From GCA-2746795 sp963747345 (GTDB taxonomy: Bacteria > Chloroflexota > Anaerolineae > Promineifilales > Promineifilaceae): a DNA stretch of 64,000 nucleotides. The stretch's first letter is position 1; each line of letters begins with the position of its first letter. Shown piece by piece: positions 1-8,101 of the stretch. Made by a program: the position numbers and the translations under genes. The DNA lies in NCBI GenBank assembly GCA_963747345.1, contig CAVVFA010000001.1:868001-932000 (forward strand), read 5' to 3'. The notes under the pieces were generated by a model. The model searched no databases and had not been told where the DNA came from. It was given only the letters and a program-made list of their open reading frames with translations.

Positions 1-2
1 TG

Positions 3-1589
3 GCCGCTTTTTGTGATGGCAATTTACGTGAACTGTCCCAACCGTTATTGGCTGATGCTAAGTTGATTCCTGTCGATATTGGCGATGCTGACGGTTCGCG
101 TATTTATCGGCGTTCTCTCTGTTTTTTGATGATTGCCGCGGCGGCAGAAGTGCTGCCTGGGCAGACCATTACCATTCAACATTCCATGCCTTTTGGCGGT
201 TATTACTGTGAACGGCCGAATAATGTCAAATTGACCGATGATGAATTGAATCAACTTCGTTCTCGGATGCGGGAGATGGTGGCACAAGATTTACCCCTGA
301 CCAAAATCACGATTCCGCTTGATGAAGCGCTGCAAATTTTTCGGGACAATGGGGACACAGAGAAGGCGGAACTGTTTGCCCGACGGCGTAAAGATTATCT
401 GACGTTGTATGAAATGGGCGGATTCCAGGATTATTTCCACGGGTTTATGGTGCCATCTACCGGGTATCTCGACATCTTTGATCTGTGCCATTACAACGAT
501 GGCTTTATTTTGCAATTCCCGCGCCGCCATGCGCCAGACCGGCTGCAACCGTTTGAGGATGCTCCCCGTCTGGCTGGTGTTTTTCAGGATTACAATGAGT
601 GGTTGAGCATTATTGGGGTACCGAGTGTGGCTTCTTTGAATTATGCGCTGAAGAACGGCCGTTGTCAGGAAATCATTCTCGTCGCTGAAGCATTCCACCA
701 GCGGCAGCTCTCTAAAATTGCGTATGAGATTGATGGAAAACGGCCGTTTGTCAAACTGGTTATGATCTCCGGCCCCTCATCTTCAGGGAAAACCACCTTT
801 AGCAAGCGGCTGGCGGTGCAGTTGATGGCACAGGGCATTCATCCCGTCACCATCGCCATGGATAACTACTTTATTAACCGCGACGAAACCCCCCGCGATG
901 AAAATGGCGATTATGATTTTGAAGCGCTAGAAGCCGTGGACGTAGCACTGTTACAACAACATCTGCAACAGCTATTGGCGGGAGAAACCATCGTGCAGCC
1001 CGTTTACAACTTCCTTACCGGCAAACGAGAATGGGGCGATGAATTGAGCATCGGGCCAGATCACGTCCTGCTTATCGAAGGGATTCATGGCCTCAATCCC
1101 AAACTTGTCGAAGGGATTGCGCCAGAAGCGATGTACCGTGTCTTTATTTCCGCGTTGACCCAACTAAACCTGGATCGCCATAACCGCGTGCCAACCACCG
1201 ATACCCGCCTCCTGCGCCGCATTGTGCGCGATGCCGCCCATCGCGGCTACACCGCCACCGATACCATCTCCCGCTGGGCCAGTGTGCGCCGTGGTGAACG
1301 GCTCCACATCTTTCCCTATCAGAACAACGCGGACGTATTTTTTAACTCAGCACTCGTGTATGAGCAGTCGGTTTTGAAGACGCTCGCCCACCCGCTGCTC
1401 TTGCAAGTGGAGCCAGATAGTCCCGCGCGGGTCGAGGCCAACCGCTTGCTCGCCTTCCTGCAATGGTTCGATCCGATCCCCAGCGATGCCCTCGACTATA
1501 TTTCTAGTGATTCTATTCTGCGTGAATTTATCGGGGGTAATATTTTGGATAAATTTGAAATCGGGATTTACCCACGTTTTCGGCCCTAA
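3..1589 (+). CDS. Nucleoside (uridine-type) kinase, 5' end outside window
   Basis: The frame is open to the left edge, so the N-terminus is missing; about 528 residues are visible. The first half resembles the ThrRS-like editing/second-additional domain found in front of some bacterial uridine kinases (HSMPFGGYYCE motif near residue 60). The second half is a P-loop kinase of the uridine kinase/phosphoribulokinase fold: Walker A GPSSSGKTTF near residue 257, then a DNYF motif and RDE shortly after. Family knowledge suggests ATP-dependent phosphorylation of a nucleoside, probably uridine or cytidine, in pyrimidine salvage; the exact substrate is inferred. The ORF is intact to its stop, which is followed by a hairpin. 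It carries two copies of AACGGCCGTT (654 and 739), read as NGR and KRPF. Confidence 0.85.
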   Translation, partial: AAFCDGNLRELSQPLLADAKLIPVDIGDADGSRIYRRSLCFLMIAAAAEVLPGQTITIQHSMPFGGYYCERPNNVKLTDDELNQLRSRMREMVAQDLPLTKITIPLDEALQIFRDNGDTEKAELFARRRKDYLTLYEMGGFQDYFHGFMVPSTGYLDIFDLCHYNDGFILQFPRRHAPDRLQPFEDAPRLAGVFQDYNEWLSIIGVPSVASLNYALKNGRCQEIILVAEAFHQRQLSKIAYEIDGKRPFVKLVMISGPSSSGKTTFSKRLAVQLMAQGIHPVTIAMDNYFINRDETPRDENGDYDFEALEAVDVALLQQHLQQLLAGETIVQPVYNFLTGKREWGDELSIGPDHVLLIEGIHGLNPKLVEGIAPEAMYRVFISALTQLNLDRHNRVPTTDTRLLRRIVRDAAHRGYTATDTISRWASVRRGERLHIFPYQNNADVFFNSALVYEQSVLKTLAHPLLLQVEPDSPARVEANRLLAFLQWFDPIPSDALDYISSDSILREFIGGNILDKFEIGIYPRFRP

Positions 1590-1641
1590 TTTTCTGAGGA
1601 GTTCTCAGGGGCGGCAGCGCACCACGATGAATGAAAATATG

Positions 1642-1721
1642 GCATCGAATTTACGCGAATTTACGCGAATTATTCGGCTTTATCCAACAAAAATTCGTGT
1701 TAATTCGTGACAATTCGATGC
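1642..1721. repeat. Intergenic hairpin of TTCGCG-type words
   Basis: The spacer between two convergent genes. The outer arms GCATCGAATT (1642-1651) and AATTCGATGC (1712-1721) are perfect reverse complements. The interior repeats the word ATTTACGCGA twice and ATTCGTG twice. It is related in wording to the hairpin at 43,220-43,300. It may serve as a bidirectional terminator. Confidence 0.6.
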
Positions 1722-1802
1722 TATTTACGAAGGTGGCCTCCGAGGTTGGCGACTATAAGTCGCTTGAAACTTCGGAAGTCTGCGCCCCAGCCTTCACTTT
1801 TT

Positions 1803-3428
1803 CTACACAATATAAGGCGTGCTCGCATTTGTCTTTGCCAACCCCTCTGGGTCTAGCATCACATTCACGCAAGCCGGTTTGCCACTGGCAAACGCCCGAG
1901 CCAGCGCCGGGCCGATTTCATCTGGCGTCTCTACCAGTTCCCCATAACCGCCCAGCGCCTCGACAACTTTGTCGTAACGGGTGATGGCTAAGGTTGTGCC
2001 AGCCGCCTGCCCTAGCATCTGTTTGGTCGGATTTTTGATTTGGCCCCACGCCCCGTCCATGCCCACAATGGCGACGATGGGCAGGTTGAAACGAACGGCC
2101 GTTTCAAATTCAAAGCCATTAAAGCCAAACGAACCGTCCCCATTGATAACCAGCACCTTCTTGTCCGGATTCAGGAACTGCGCGGCCAGAGCAAACGGTA
2201 CGCCCACCCCCAAACAGCCCAGCGCCCCAGGGTCAAGCCAGCGACCGGGCTTGGTGACGGCAATCGCCTTGGCGCTGGCGCTGACAATATCGCCGCCATC
2301 CCCAATGAGAATGGTATCCTCGTCGATAAACTTGTTAATTTCCGCGCCAAACCGGAAATGGTTGACGGGCGCGTCGTCGAGCGCTTCCCATTCCGCTTGT
2401 TTTGCTAGTTTGGCATTTTCCATCTGGGTTACATCCGCCAGCCAATCGTCGTAGCGAATGCCTTGCAAGCCTTCGGCCAACGCCTCCAGTACCAGCCGTG
2501 AACTGGCAATCATGGCCACATCTGCCTGGCGGTTGTGGTTCAGTTCGGCGGGGTCATTTTCGATTTGGATGAGTTTGATATTGCTGTTCCAGCCCTGGCC
2601 GTAACGCAAGCGGAAATCGAGTGGTGTGCCGATGACCAACGCCAAGTCGGCGTCTTTGAGCGCCCGGCCTCGGGTGAGTTTGAAGCAGTTAGGATGGGTC
2701 ATGGGCAGGGTGCCGCGTCCGCCGCCGTTGGTGTACACAGGCATTCCGGTCTGGTCGGTCAATTCGCGCAGCGCGGCGGAAGCGTCATCCCAGTAAACCT
2801 GGCTGCCCGCGATGAGGACAGGTTTCTTGGCGGCACGAACCAGTTCAAAAATGTGCTGCATGGCGCTCAATTCTGGTTCGACTGGTTCAATCTCAACTTT
2901 GGGGAAGATTTCTGCCTCTTGCAGCGTGCCGTAGAGAATATCAATCGGCACTTCGATGAAGACGGGGCCAGGACGGCCGCTCAGAGCAATCTCAAACGCT
3001 TCATGAAACTTGGCCGGAATGTCTTCTGTTTTGTCGATGGTGAAACTGGCTTTGGTGATGGTGGTGAAGATGTCGGTCTGGGGCATTTCTTGCAGCGCCC
3101 CCTGTCCTCTGCTGTGGAACGGTGCGGCTCCCCCGATGAGAATCAGGGGACTGCGGGCGTGGTAGGCATTGGCAACGGCCGTTACCGCATCCGTCACCCC
3201 AGGGCCAGCCACCACCACCGCCACGCCCACGTTTCGCGTCAGACGTGCGTGGGCATCGGCCGCATGACCCGCCGCCTGTTCATGCCGCACATCAATGAGC
3301 GTAATGCCATTGTCAGCACAACTGTTAAAAATCGGCGCGACATGCCCGCCGCACAGCCCATAAATCGCCGTTACACCCTGCGCCGCCAACTGCCGCGCTA
3401 CCAGTTCACCACCGTGTAAAAATTGCAT
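1803..3428 (-). CDS. Thiamine pyrophosphate-dependent enzyme, acetolactate synthase / acyl-CoA lyase-like
   Basis: 541 residues, the usual length of the family. The N-terminal Pyr domain contains the catalytic glutamate in HEQAAGHAADAHAR near residue 50; the C-terminal PP domain has the GDGSFGFNG thiamine diphosphate/Mg motif near residue 426. Such enzymes decarboxylate or ligate 2-keto acids (acetolactate synthase) or cleave 2-hydroxyacyl-CoAs or oxalyl-CoA. The isolated position, without an ilvN regulatory subunit, and the nearby acyl-CoA genes favour a catabolic lyase or decarboxylase role over branched-chain amino acid synthesis; this is inference. The start at 3428 is backed by an AAGGAG ribosome binding site. 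Palindrome copies are at 2094 and 3174. Confidence 0.8.
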   Translation of the reverse strand: MQFLHGGELVARQLAAQGVTAIYGLCGGHVAPIFNSCADNGITLIDVRHEQAAGHAADAHARLTRNVGVAVVVAGPGVTDAVTAVANAYHARSPLILIGGAAPFHSRGQGALQEMPQTDIFTTITKASFTIDKTEDIPAKFHEAFEIALSGRPGPVFIEVPIDILYGTLQEAEIFPKVEIEPVEPELSAMQHIFELVRAAKKPVLIAGSQVYWDDASAALRELTDQTGMPVYTNGGGRGTLPMTHPNCFKLTRGRALKDADLALVIGTPLDFRLRYGQGWNSNIKLIQIENDPAELNHNRQADVAMIASSRLVLEALAEGLQGIRYDDWLADVTQMENAKLAKQAEWEALDDAPVNHFRFGAEINKFIDEDTILIGDGGDIVSASAKAIAVTKPGRWLDPGALGCLGVGVPFALAAQFLNPDKKVLVINGDGSFGFNGFEFETAVRFNLPIVAIVGMDGAWGQIKNPTKQMLGQAAGTTLAITRYDKVVEALGGYGELVETPDEIGPALARAFASGKPACVNVMLDPEGLAKTNASTPYIV

Positions 3429-3476
3429 GAAATACTCCTTGTCATGGGAAAAAAAGCCGATTTTTTACTAGACACT

Positions 3477-3530
3477 GGCGTTTTTGTCCGCCATCACTGT
3501 CGCGCGATTTGCCAAATCGCGTTACGCCAG
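3477..3530. terminator. Nested inverted repeat downstream of hepT
   Basis: Inner arms CGCGATTT (3503-3510) and AAATCGCG (3514-3521) with a 3-base loop, inside outer arms CTGGCG/CGCCAG (3477-3482 and 3525-3530). It lies between the end of hepT and the start of the TPP enzyme gene, both read leftwards. This is a plausible factor-independent terminator or RNA end structure, although the T run is weak. Confidence 0.5.
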
Positions 3531-3561
3531 ACTCCAGTTTTTTACATTGTTTGGGATGGGT

Positions 3562-3906
3562 TTATGATTCCAAGTCGAGAATTATTTGGGTAATTTCTCT
3601 TTTGAGCGGCGGGAGATTGATTTCAGTGATTTCCCATACAGTTTGTAAATTGATGCTGAAATAAGCATGAATCAATCTGTTTCGCAGCCCGGTAATTTGC
3701 TTCCATGGAACTTGAGGATAACTTTGTTTTGTTGATTCTGAAATCTGATTACAGGCCTCCCCAATAATTTCCAACTGACGAATGACGCCATCTTGAATGA
3801 GATTCGTACCAAAAAATGTCTCAGTTGAAACCTCATTCAAATATACGTCAATTTGTGTTATAGCATCCAGAATATGTTTGAGATAAACGAGATCAGTTTT
3901 CGACAT
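3562..3906 (-). CDS. hepT: HepT-like (DUF86) toxin ribonuclease
   Basis: About 114 residues, all-helical, of the HEPN/DUF86 family. The HEPN catalytic motif R-x4-HxY is visible as RNRLIHAY near the C-terminus. HepT proteins are metal-independent RNases or substrates of an AMP-transferring partner, and form toxin-antitoxin modules with MNT nucleotidyltransferases. The gene overlaps the upstream mntA by 14 bases, the classic arrangement of this module. I chose the start at 3906 (MSKTDLVYLKHIL) because an earlier in-frame start would run deep into mntA. Assigning it as the toxin follows the family; it is not shown here. Confidence 0.85.
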   Translation of the reverse strand: MSKTDLVYLKHILDAITQIDVYLNEVSTETFFGTNLIQDGVIRQLEIIGEACNQISESTKQSYPQVPWKQITGLRNRLIHAYFSINLQTVWEITEINLPPLKREITQIILDLES

Positions 3907-4195
3907 ATATGATAATCTTTTCTTGTTCGATAAACGGCCGGATATGGGGACTAAGTCCATCTTCATTGACCAATTCAACAGGACGACCTGCTTTTTGGCT
4001 TAGTTCATCTTCTAAAGAAAACCATTGTAAGCCAAGCGGAGGCCGTTGGTCGGGTGACTTTAATTCGACAAGAAGATCAATGTCGCTGGTCTGTGTTTCT
4101 TCACCTCTAGCAAAAGAGCCAAATACAGCAATCATTTTCACGTAAGGCTTGAGAACTGGGATGACTTGTTTGGATAATTCATCAAATCGATTCAT
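3893..4195 (-). CDS. mntA: MntA-like minimal nucleotidyltransferase antitoxin
   Basis: 100 residues. The nucleotidyltransferase signature GSFARGE followed by SDIDLLVE (GSx10DxD) is complete, with a third acidic position further on in VELVNED. In characterised pairs MntA AMPylates and so silences HepT. It is 3 bases downstream of the SDR gene that ends at 4199, so it is probably read through from that operon as well as from any promoter of its own. The order antitoxin then toxin on the minus strand is typical. Confidence 0.87.
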   Translation of the reverse strand: MNRFDELSKQVIPVLKPYVKMIAVFGSFARGEETQTSDIDLLVELKSPDQRPPLGLQWFSLEDELSQKAGRPVELVNEDGLSPHIRPFIEQEKIIIYVEN

Positions 4196-4198
4196 ATG

Positions 4199-5059
4199 CT
4201 AGCCATTCCATTTAATCGGTATCTTCGTGAATCCATTATACGGCATTGGCGCGTTTTTGTGATCTTCGATGAGCCAGGTTTTGCGCCAGAGCGAACCAGC
4301 CCCATCGATTTTGATGGACTCGCCGCTGATGTAGGCGGCGGCGGGCGAAAGCAGGAAGGTGATGACTGCTGCCACTTCGCTTTCTGTGCCCATGCGTTTG
4401 GCGGGGGTGTCCTGAATATTTTGCTCGATGAGGGGGCGCATGGCTTCGGGGTAGTTTTCCAGGCCGCTGGAGTTGATGAGACCAGGGGCGACGGCGTTGA
4501 TACGCACGCCAGAACGTGCCCATTCCACCGCCAGAGTTTTGGTCAGGTTTTCGATGCCAGCGCGGGCGGCGGCGGAGTGGGCCATACCGGGGAAGCCGCG
4601 TGTGTTTTCCATGAGCATGTTGACGATGACGCCGCCGTGCACGTTCATGCCGCGGTTGTAGGCTTCGCGGCACATGAGGAAGGTACCGGTGAGGTTGGTT
4701 TCGATAACGGCCGTCCACCCTTTCAAGCTGATCATCTCTGCCGGACTGACAAATTGCCCGCCGGCATTGTTGACGAGACCGTCAATTTTGCTGTGTTCGG
4801 CTAATAGCCTATCGAACAGGGCGGTGACTTCTGCTTCGACTTTGATGCTGGCGGTAACGGCAGTTACCTTCCCTCCATTCGCCTCAATCTCAGCCTTCAC
4901 CTTCTCCAACTTCTCCAGTTTGCGTCCCACAATGACCACATGCGCCCCAAGCGAAGCCAGTTCGTGCGCGGTAGCCCGGCCAATGCCGCTGCCCCCGCCC
5001 GTTACAATAATCGTTTGCCCTGCAAATAAGTCTGGTCGAAAAATGGATTGATAGTGCAT
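4199..5059 (-). CDS. SDR-family oxidoreductase, trans-2-enoyl-CoA reductase (PECR)-like
   Basis: About 286 residues. N-terminal Rossmann motif TGGGSGIGRA near residue 20 and NNAGG near residue 95 mark an NAD(P)-dependent short-chain dehydrogenase. Where classical SDRs have YxxxK this protein reads HSAAARAGIENLTK, the same arrangement as peroxisomal trans-2-enoyl-CoA reductase and dienoyl-CoA reductases, so the classical Tyr/Lys pair is absent. It probably reduces an enoyl-CoA in an acyl-CoA pathway. The start at 5059 is supported by GGAGA seven bases upstream; the longer in-frame start would lie in the repeat hairpin. Next to it, in the same direction, is the ACAD10/11-like kinase gene. Confidence 0.82.
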   Translation of the reverse strand: MHYQSIFRPDLFAGQTIIVTGGGSGIGRATAHELASLGAHVVIVGRKLEKLEKVKAEIEANGGKVTAVTASIKVEAEVTALFDRLLAEHSKIDGLVNNAGGQFVSPAEMISLKGWTAVIETNLTGTFLMCREAYNRGMNVHGGVIVNMLMENTRGFPGMAHSAAARAGIENLTKTLAVEWARSGVRINAVAPGLINSSGLENYPEAMRPLIEQNIQDTPAKRMGTESEVAAVITFLLSPAAAYISGESIKIDGAGSLWRKTWLIEDHKNAPMPYNGFTKIPIKWNG

Positions 5060-5081
5060 TGAATAGTCTCCTGGAAAAGGG

Positions 5082-5173
5082 TGGTAAAGTGGCAAGGTGG
5101 CAAGGTGGCAAAGTTGCAAAGGATGGTTAAAGTATCGCAACTCTTGCAACTCTGCAACTCTGCAACTCTGCCA
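5082..5173. repeat. Intergenic hairpin of GGCAA/TTGCA words
   Basis: The left arm is repeated AGTGGCAAGGTGGCAAGG-type words; the right arm is repeated GCAACTCTGCAACTCT-type words, together an imperfect long inverted repeat. It lies just after the stop of the kinase gene and before the SDR gene. The same word family recurs at 47,905 and 48,474. Confidence 0.7.
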
Positions 5174-5175
5174 CT

Positions 5176-6250
5176 CTACTGCATTATTTCCTGTGCCGCT
5201 TTCGCCAACATGGGAATCATAAATTCCATTGCCGCAAAACGTGCATCCTGCGTTTGGCCGCGTTTATAGCGGATGTAAATTTGGGCAATGATAACCGTGA
5301 GTCGGAATAAGCCCAGCGCATGATAGAAACGAATATTGTGCACGTCTCTGCCGCTTTTTTCAGCATAGCGCGTTACCAATTCCTGCCGAGTCATGAAACC
5401 AAGATCGCCGACTGGGCATCATGGCAATGGCTTGCAGGGCGGGTGGGTCGGAGGGTTCCGACCAGTAAGTGAGCAGTGCGCCCAGGTCGTTGAGTGGATC
5501 ACCCAGCGTACACATGTCCCAGTCGAAAACGGCCGTTATCTGCCCCGGATCATCAGACGCCAGCATCACATTGTCCAGCTTGTAATCGTTGTGAATGAGC
5601 GAGAATTGGGTGGTCTGTGGTTGGTTGGCTTTGAGCCAGCGGTAAACGGCGTCCATTTCCGGCAGATCGTGCGTTTGCGCGTTGCCCCAGCGTTTATACC
5701 AGCCCTCAATTTGCCGTTCGATAAAGCCGGATGGTTCACCCAAATCAGCCAAACCAATCGCTTCATAATCGACGGCGTGAAACTGAGCCAGCGCATCGAC
5801 CAATGCTTTGCTCATGCGCCGGGGTGCGTCGGGGAAGGCGGCATATACGTTTGGTATGGAACGGCGCACGACGATGCCCTGCTGCCTTGCCATGACAAAG
5901 AAATCTGCGCCAATGAGGTCGGTATCATCACAGTAAAGAAACGCTTGCGGAGCATACGGAAACGCCTTATGCAGTACCGCTAGCACCTTGTACTCGCGGC
6001 TCATATCATGCGCAGATTTGGCGATGGGGCCAAGCGGCGGCCGGCGTAAAACGTATTGATGGGCGTCGTTGTCGCTGCCATAGTCGAGCAAATAAGTGAG
6101 ATTGGCCGCCCCACCGCCAAACTGGCGCACGTTGAGCGGCTGGTCGCTGCCCGGCAGTTTGCCACGTAAATAGGCGGCTAATTTGGTTTCGTCAAAAGCT
6201 TCGTCTGGGCGAACGGTGATGGTGTCAGGTTTTCCCTGTGTAGCAGCCAT
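5176..6250 (-). CDS. Acyl-CoA/hydroxyacyl phosphotransferase (APH fold, ACAD10/11 kinase-domain type), frameshifted
   Basis: About 357 residues once one frameshift near 5,395-5,410 is corrected. Kinase-fold motifs: the catalytic loop HNDYKLDNVM and the metal-binding FDWDMCTLGDP, both typical of the APH/choline kinase fold. The closest architecture I recognise is the kinase domain of ACAD10/ACAD11 and of LvaA, which phosphorylate 4-hydroxyacyl-CoAs so that an acyl-CoA dehydrogenase-like partner can eliminate phosphate. An ACAD gene lies 5 kb upstream in the same direction. The C-terminal part (MTRQELVTRYAEKSGRD onwards) is in another frame but matches the family tail. The start at 6250 follows the stop of the preceding gene by 13 bases. 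Confidence 0.8.
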
Positions 6251-6263
6251 AACGAATTTATTC

Positions 6264-6743
6264 CTACCTTCTGCGTTTGGGTTTTCGCTTGCGGTGGAGA
6301 TTGAGGCGTTTCTTTTTGCTTCCTTTTTCAACTTCCTGTCTAAACATGTCGTAATGGCGCTTAATTCTTTCGACATAGGCTTCATCTTCTAGCAGTGCTA
6401 TGGTTTCCGCCAGCAGCGCGGGCGCTAAAGGCGATTGGGCGCTCATACTGTTTAGATAAGGCCCTTGTAGTTCTCGAATGATGTCGGGATCATCTTTTCT
6501 AAACCATTTTGCATAAAATTCTCGGGTTTCCCAGCCATAGGCCACCACAGCTAAAGGCTTGGGTGATTCGGGAATGTGAATGTTAAACATCACCCGTCTA
6601 CAATCGCAGCCAGGCTCATCACAAAACAATTCAATAAAACCATACTCACCTGGCGGTAAAAGAGGATGATCATAGACGGTTAGGGCGCGGGTTTCGGTAA
6701 CGGCCGTTTCGGGAAATTTGCTAAAAAATGGAGCGTAAGGCAT
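6264..6743 (-). CDS. Conserved hypothetical protein with CxxxxCxC motif
   Basis: About 159 residues; I do not recognise the family. A compact Cys cluster CDEPGCDC near residue 44 could bind a metal. The last 20 residues are extremely basic (KKKR, RKRKPKRRR), suggesting nucleic-acid contact, or simply a low-complexity tail. The start at 6743 has a near-perfect ribosome binding site (TAAGGAGGTC). It sits 13 bases after the Fic gene and 13 bases before the kinase gene, so the three are probably one transcript. One AACGGCCGTT copy (6700) encodes TAV near the N-terminus. Confidence 0.7.
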   Translation of the reverse strand: MPYAPFFSKFPETAVTETRALTVYDHPLLPPGEYGFIELFCDEPGCDCRRVMFNIHIPESPKPLAVVAYGWETREFYAKWFRKDDPDIIRELQGPYLNSMSAQSPLAPALLAETIALLEDEAYVERIKRHYDMFRQEVEKGSKKKRLNLHRKRKPKRRR

Positions 6744-6756
6744 AAAGACCTCCTTA

Positions 6757-7782
6757 TCAAAAATTATCTCGTTTGTAATAAGTGCCAGGGCCGGAACCCT
6801 GTCGGCTGATGATACCCAGTTCAATTAGATGATTAAAATCCAGGGTGCGGGTTGCTTTGGCGCGACTTGTCAGTTGGGCGTAATCGCGGTCCGTGATGAA
6901 GCCATTTTCAGCAATATAGGCCAGAATTTGCTCGTGATGCTGTTTGAGTGTTGTGGCTGGTGTGGCTTGATTGCGTTCGATTTCTTTTTCGACGCGGTGA
7001 AGTTCATCTAATATCCCTTCAGCAAAATATTCCAACCAGGCTGTGAAGTCAAGTGTGCTCACTACATCATAATAATTGCCCGCTAAACCTACTTGTTGAA
7101 AGTAGCGGGTGACATTTTGATTGTAATAATTTTCAAAGCTGAACAGGTTGAAGGTATTCAAACCTAACCCTGCCAGGAGTCGTTTGGTGGCTATGCGGGT
7201 GGAACGGCCGTTTCCATCTACAAATGGATGAATGACCACCAACTGCTTGTGGAACAGTCCCGCTAAAATGACTGAATCCAAAACCCCCTGCTGTTCGGCT
7301 ACAAATGCCAATAAATCCGCAACAAGCGGCTCCACATCTTGCCAATCTGGAGGCAGGTAGACGACATCCCCACTGCGCGGATCATGCACAACAACGGGTT
7401 CTTGACGAAAACGGCCGTTTTGATGTGCAGGCAGCAGTCCCACCATAATCCCTTGATGAATCGTCAACAAGGATGCTTTATCCAAAAGTGCGGCTGGCTG
7501 GCTGGCCAAGTCCAGCAATACTTGATTGTAATTCAACACTTCCCGCTCACTGTTGCGAGCCTGTTCCGGTTGATTTTTCAGTACACGGCGCACTTCGGTC
7601 AATGGCAGCGGATTGCCCTCAATGCTGGTGGAGGCAAACGTGGACACAATGCGTGCTTCTGTCTGCATTTGCGCCAGGGCAATTTCGGAAAGGCGAAGGG
7701 CATTGAGTTCATGGATTAGTACGGTGATGCGCTTGATGCGATCCAGTAAAACAGGAGTGATAGTGTAGTTTGGTTTAAACAT
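6757..7782 (-). CDS. Fic-domain AMP-transferase, class II (N-terminal inhibitory helix)
   Basis: 341 residues. The Fic core HPFVDGNGRSTR (HxFx(D/E)GNGRxxR) is complete near residue 190, so the protein should be catalytically competent. The autoinhibitory motif [ST]xxxE[GN] is seen upstream as STSIEGN near residue 55, placing it among class II Fic proteins that restrain themselves. A C-terminal winged-helix-like segment (YIAENGFITDRDYAQLTSRAKATRTLDFNHLIELGII) suggests DNA binding; this layout is common in stand-alone Fic/DOC regulators. The target is unknown. Palindrome copies are at 7203 and 7411. Confidence 0.87.
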   Translation of the reverse strand: MFKPNYTITPVLLDRIKRITVLIHELNALRLSEIALAQMQTEARIVSTFASTSIEGNPLPLTEVRRVLKNQPEQARNSEREVLNYNQVLLDLASQPAALLDKASLLTIHQGIMVGLLPAHQNGRFRQEPVVVHDPRSGDVVYLPPDWQDVEPLVADLLAFVAEQQGVLDSVILAGLFHKQLVVIHPFVDGNGRSTRIATKRLLAGLGLNTFNLFSFENYYNQNVTRYFQQVGLAGNYYDVVSTLDFTAWLEYFAEGILDELHRVEKEIERNQATPATTLKQHHEQILAYIAENGFITDRDYAQLTSRAKATRTLDFNHLIELGIISRQGSGPGTYYKRDNF

Positions 7783-7832
7783 GATGTTTATCGCCTAATT
7801 ATAGCCTAATTTTAGGCGAAAGCGAATTATTT

Positions 7833-7910
7833 TTAAATATACTCTTTCAAAATCCGCTGTGCCACTGAGCGCTTATGCACCTCATCTGGTCCGTCGTAAA
7901 TGCGGGCTGA
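7833..7910 (-). pseudogene. Remnant of an acyl-CoA dehydrogenase 3' end
   Basis: Read on the minus strand this stretch encodes ARIYDGPDEVHKRSVAQR followed by ILKEYI and a stop, the unmistakable acyl-CoA dehydrogenase C-terminus, but nothing of the enzyme precedes it. Bases 7839-7907 match 11,044-11,112 over 69 bases with two or three differences. The two copies bracket the FG-GAP gene. The slightly different terminal residues (KEYI here, KGYQ there) suggest either an old duplication or a paralogue lost to the insertion. Confidence 0.75.
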
Positions 7911-8101
7911 TAGACAAATTGAAAGAAAGCAAGCGTATAAACACAACGGTTGTTCCCCTCAATTTATCTTTTCCAGAAAGATGAAAATCAACAAACCCAA
8001 TACTTGAAACAGAAAAAACAAGACAGAAGATGTGTGGCTGACAAAGACAATAGTATGGGGTGAATACTGTTGCAAGAAAATTGGATGCAAGGAATGAGTA
8101 G

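Noticed and set aside
1981..3419. Long plus-strand reading frames opposite the TPP enzyme gene
   Set aside because: They are antisense shadows with no family motifs; the minus strand codes for a complete 541-residue enzyme.
5176..6250. Aminoglycoside phosphotransferase resistance gene
   Set aside because: Although the fold is APH, the motifs and acyl-CoA neighbours match the ACAD10/11 kinase type.
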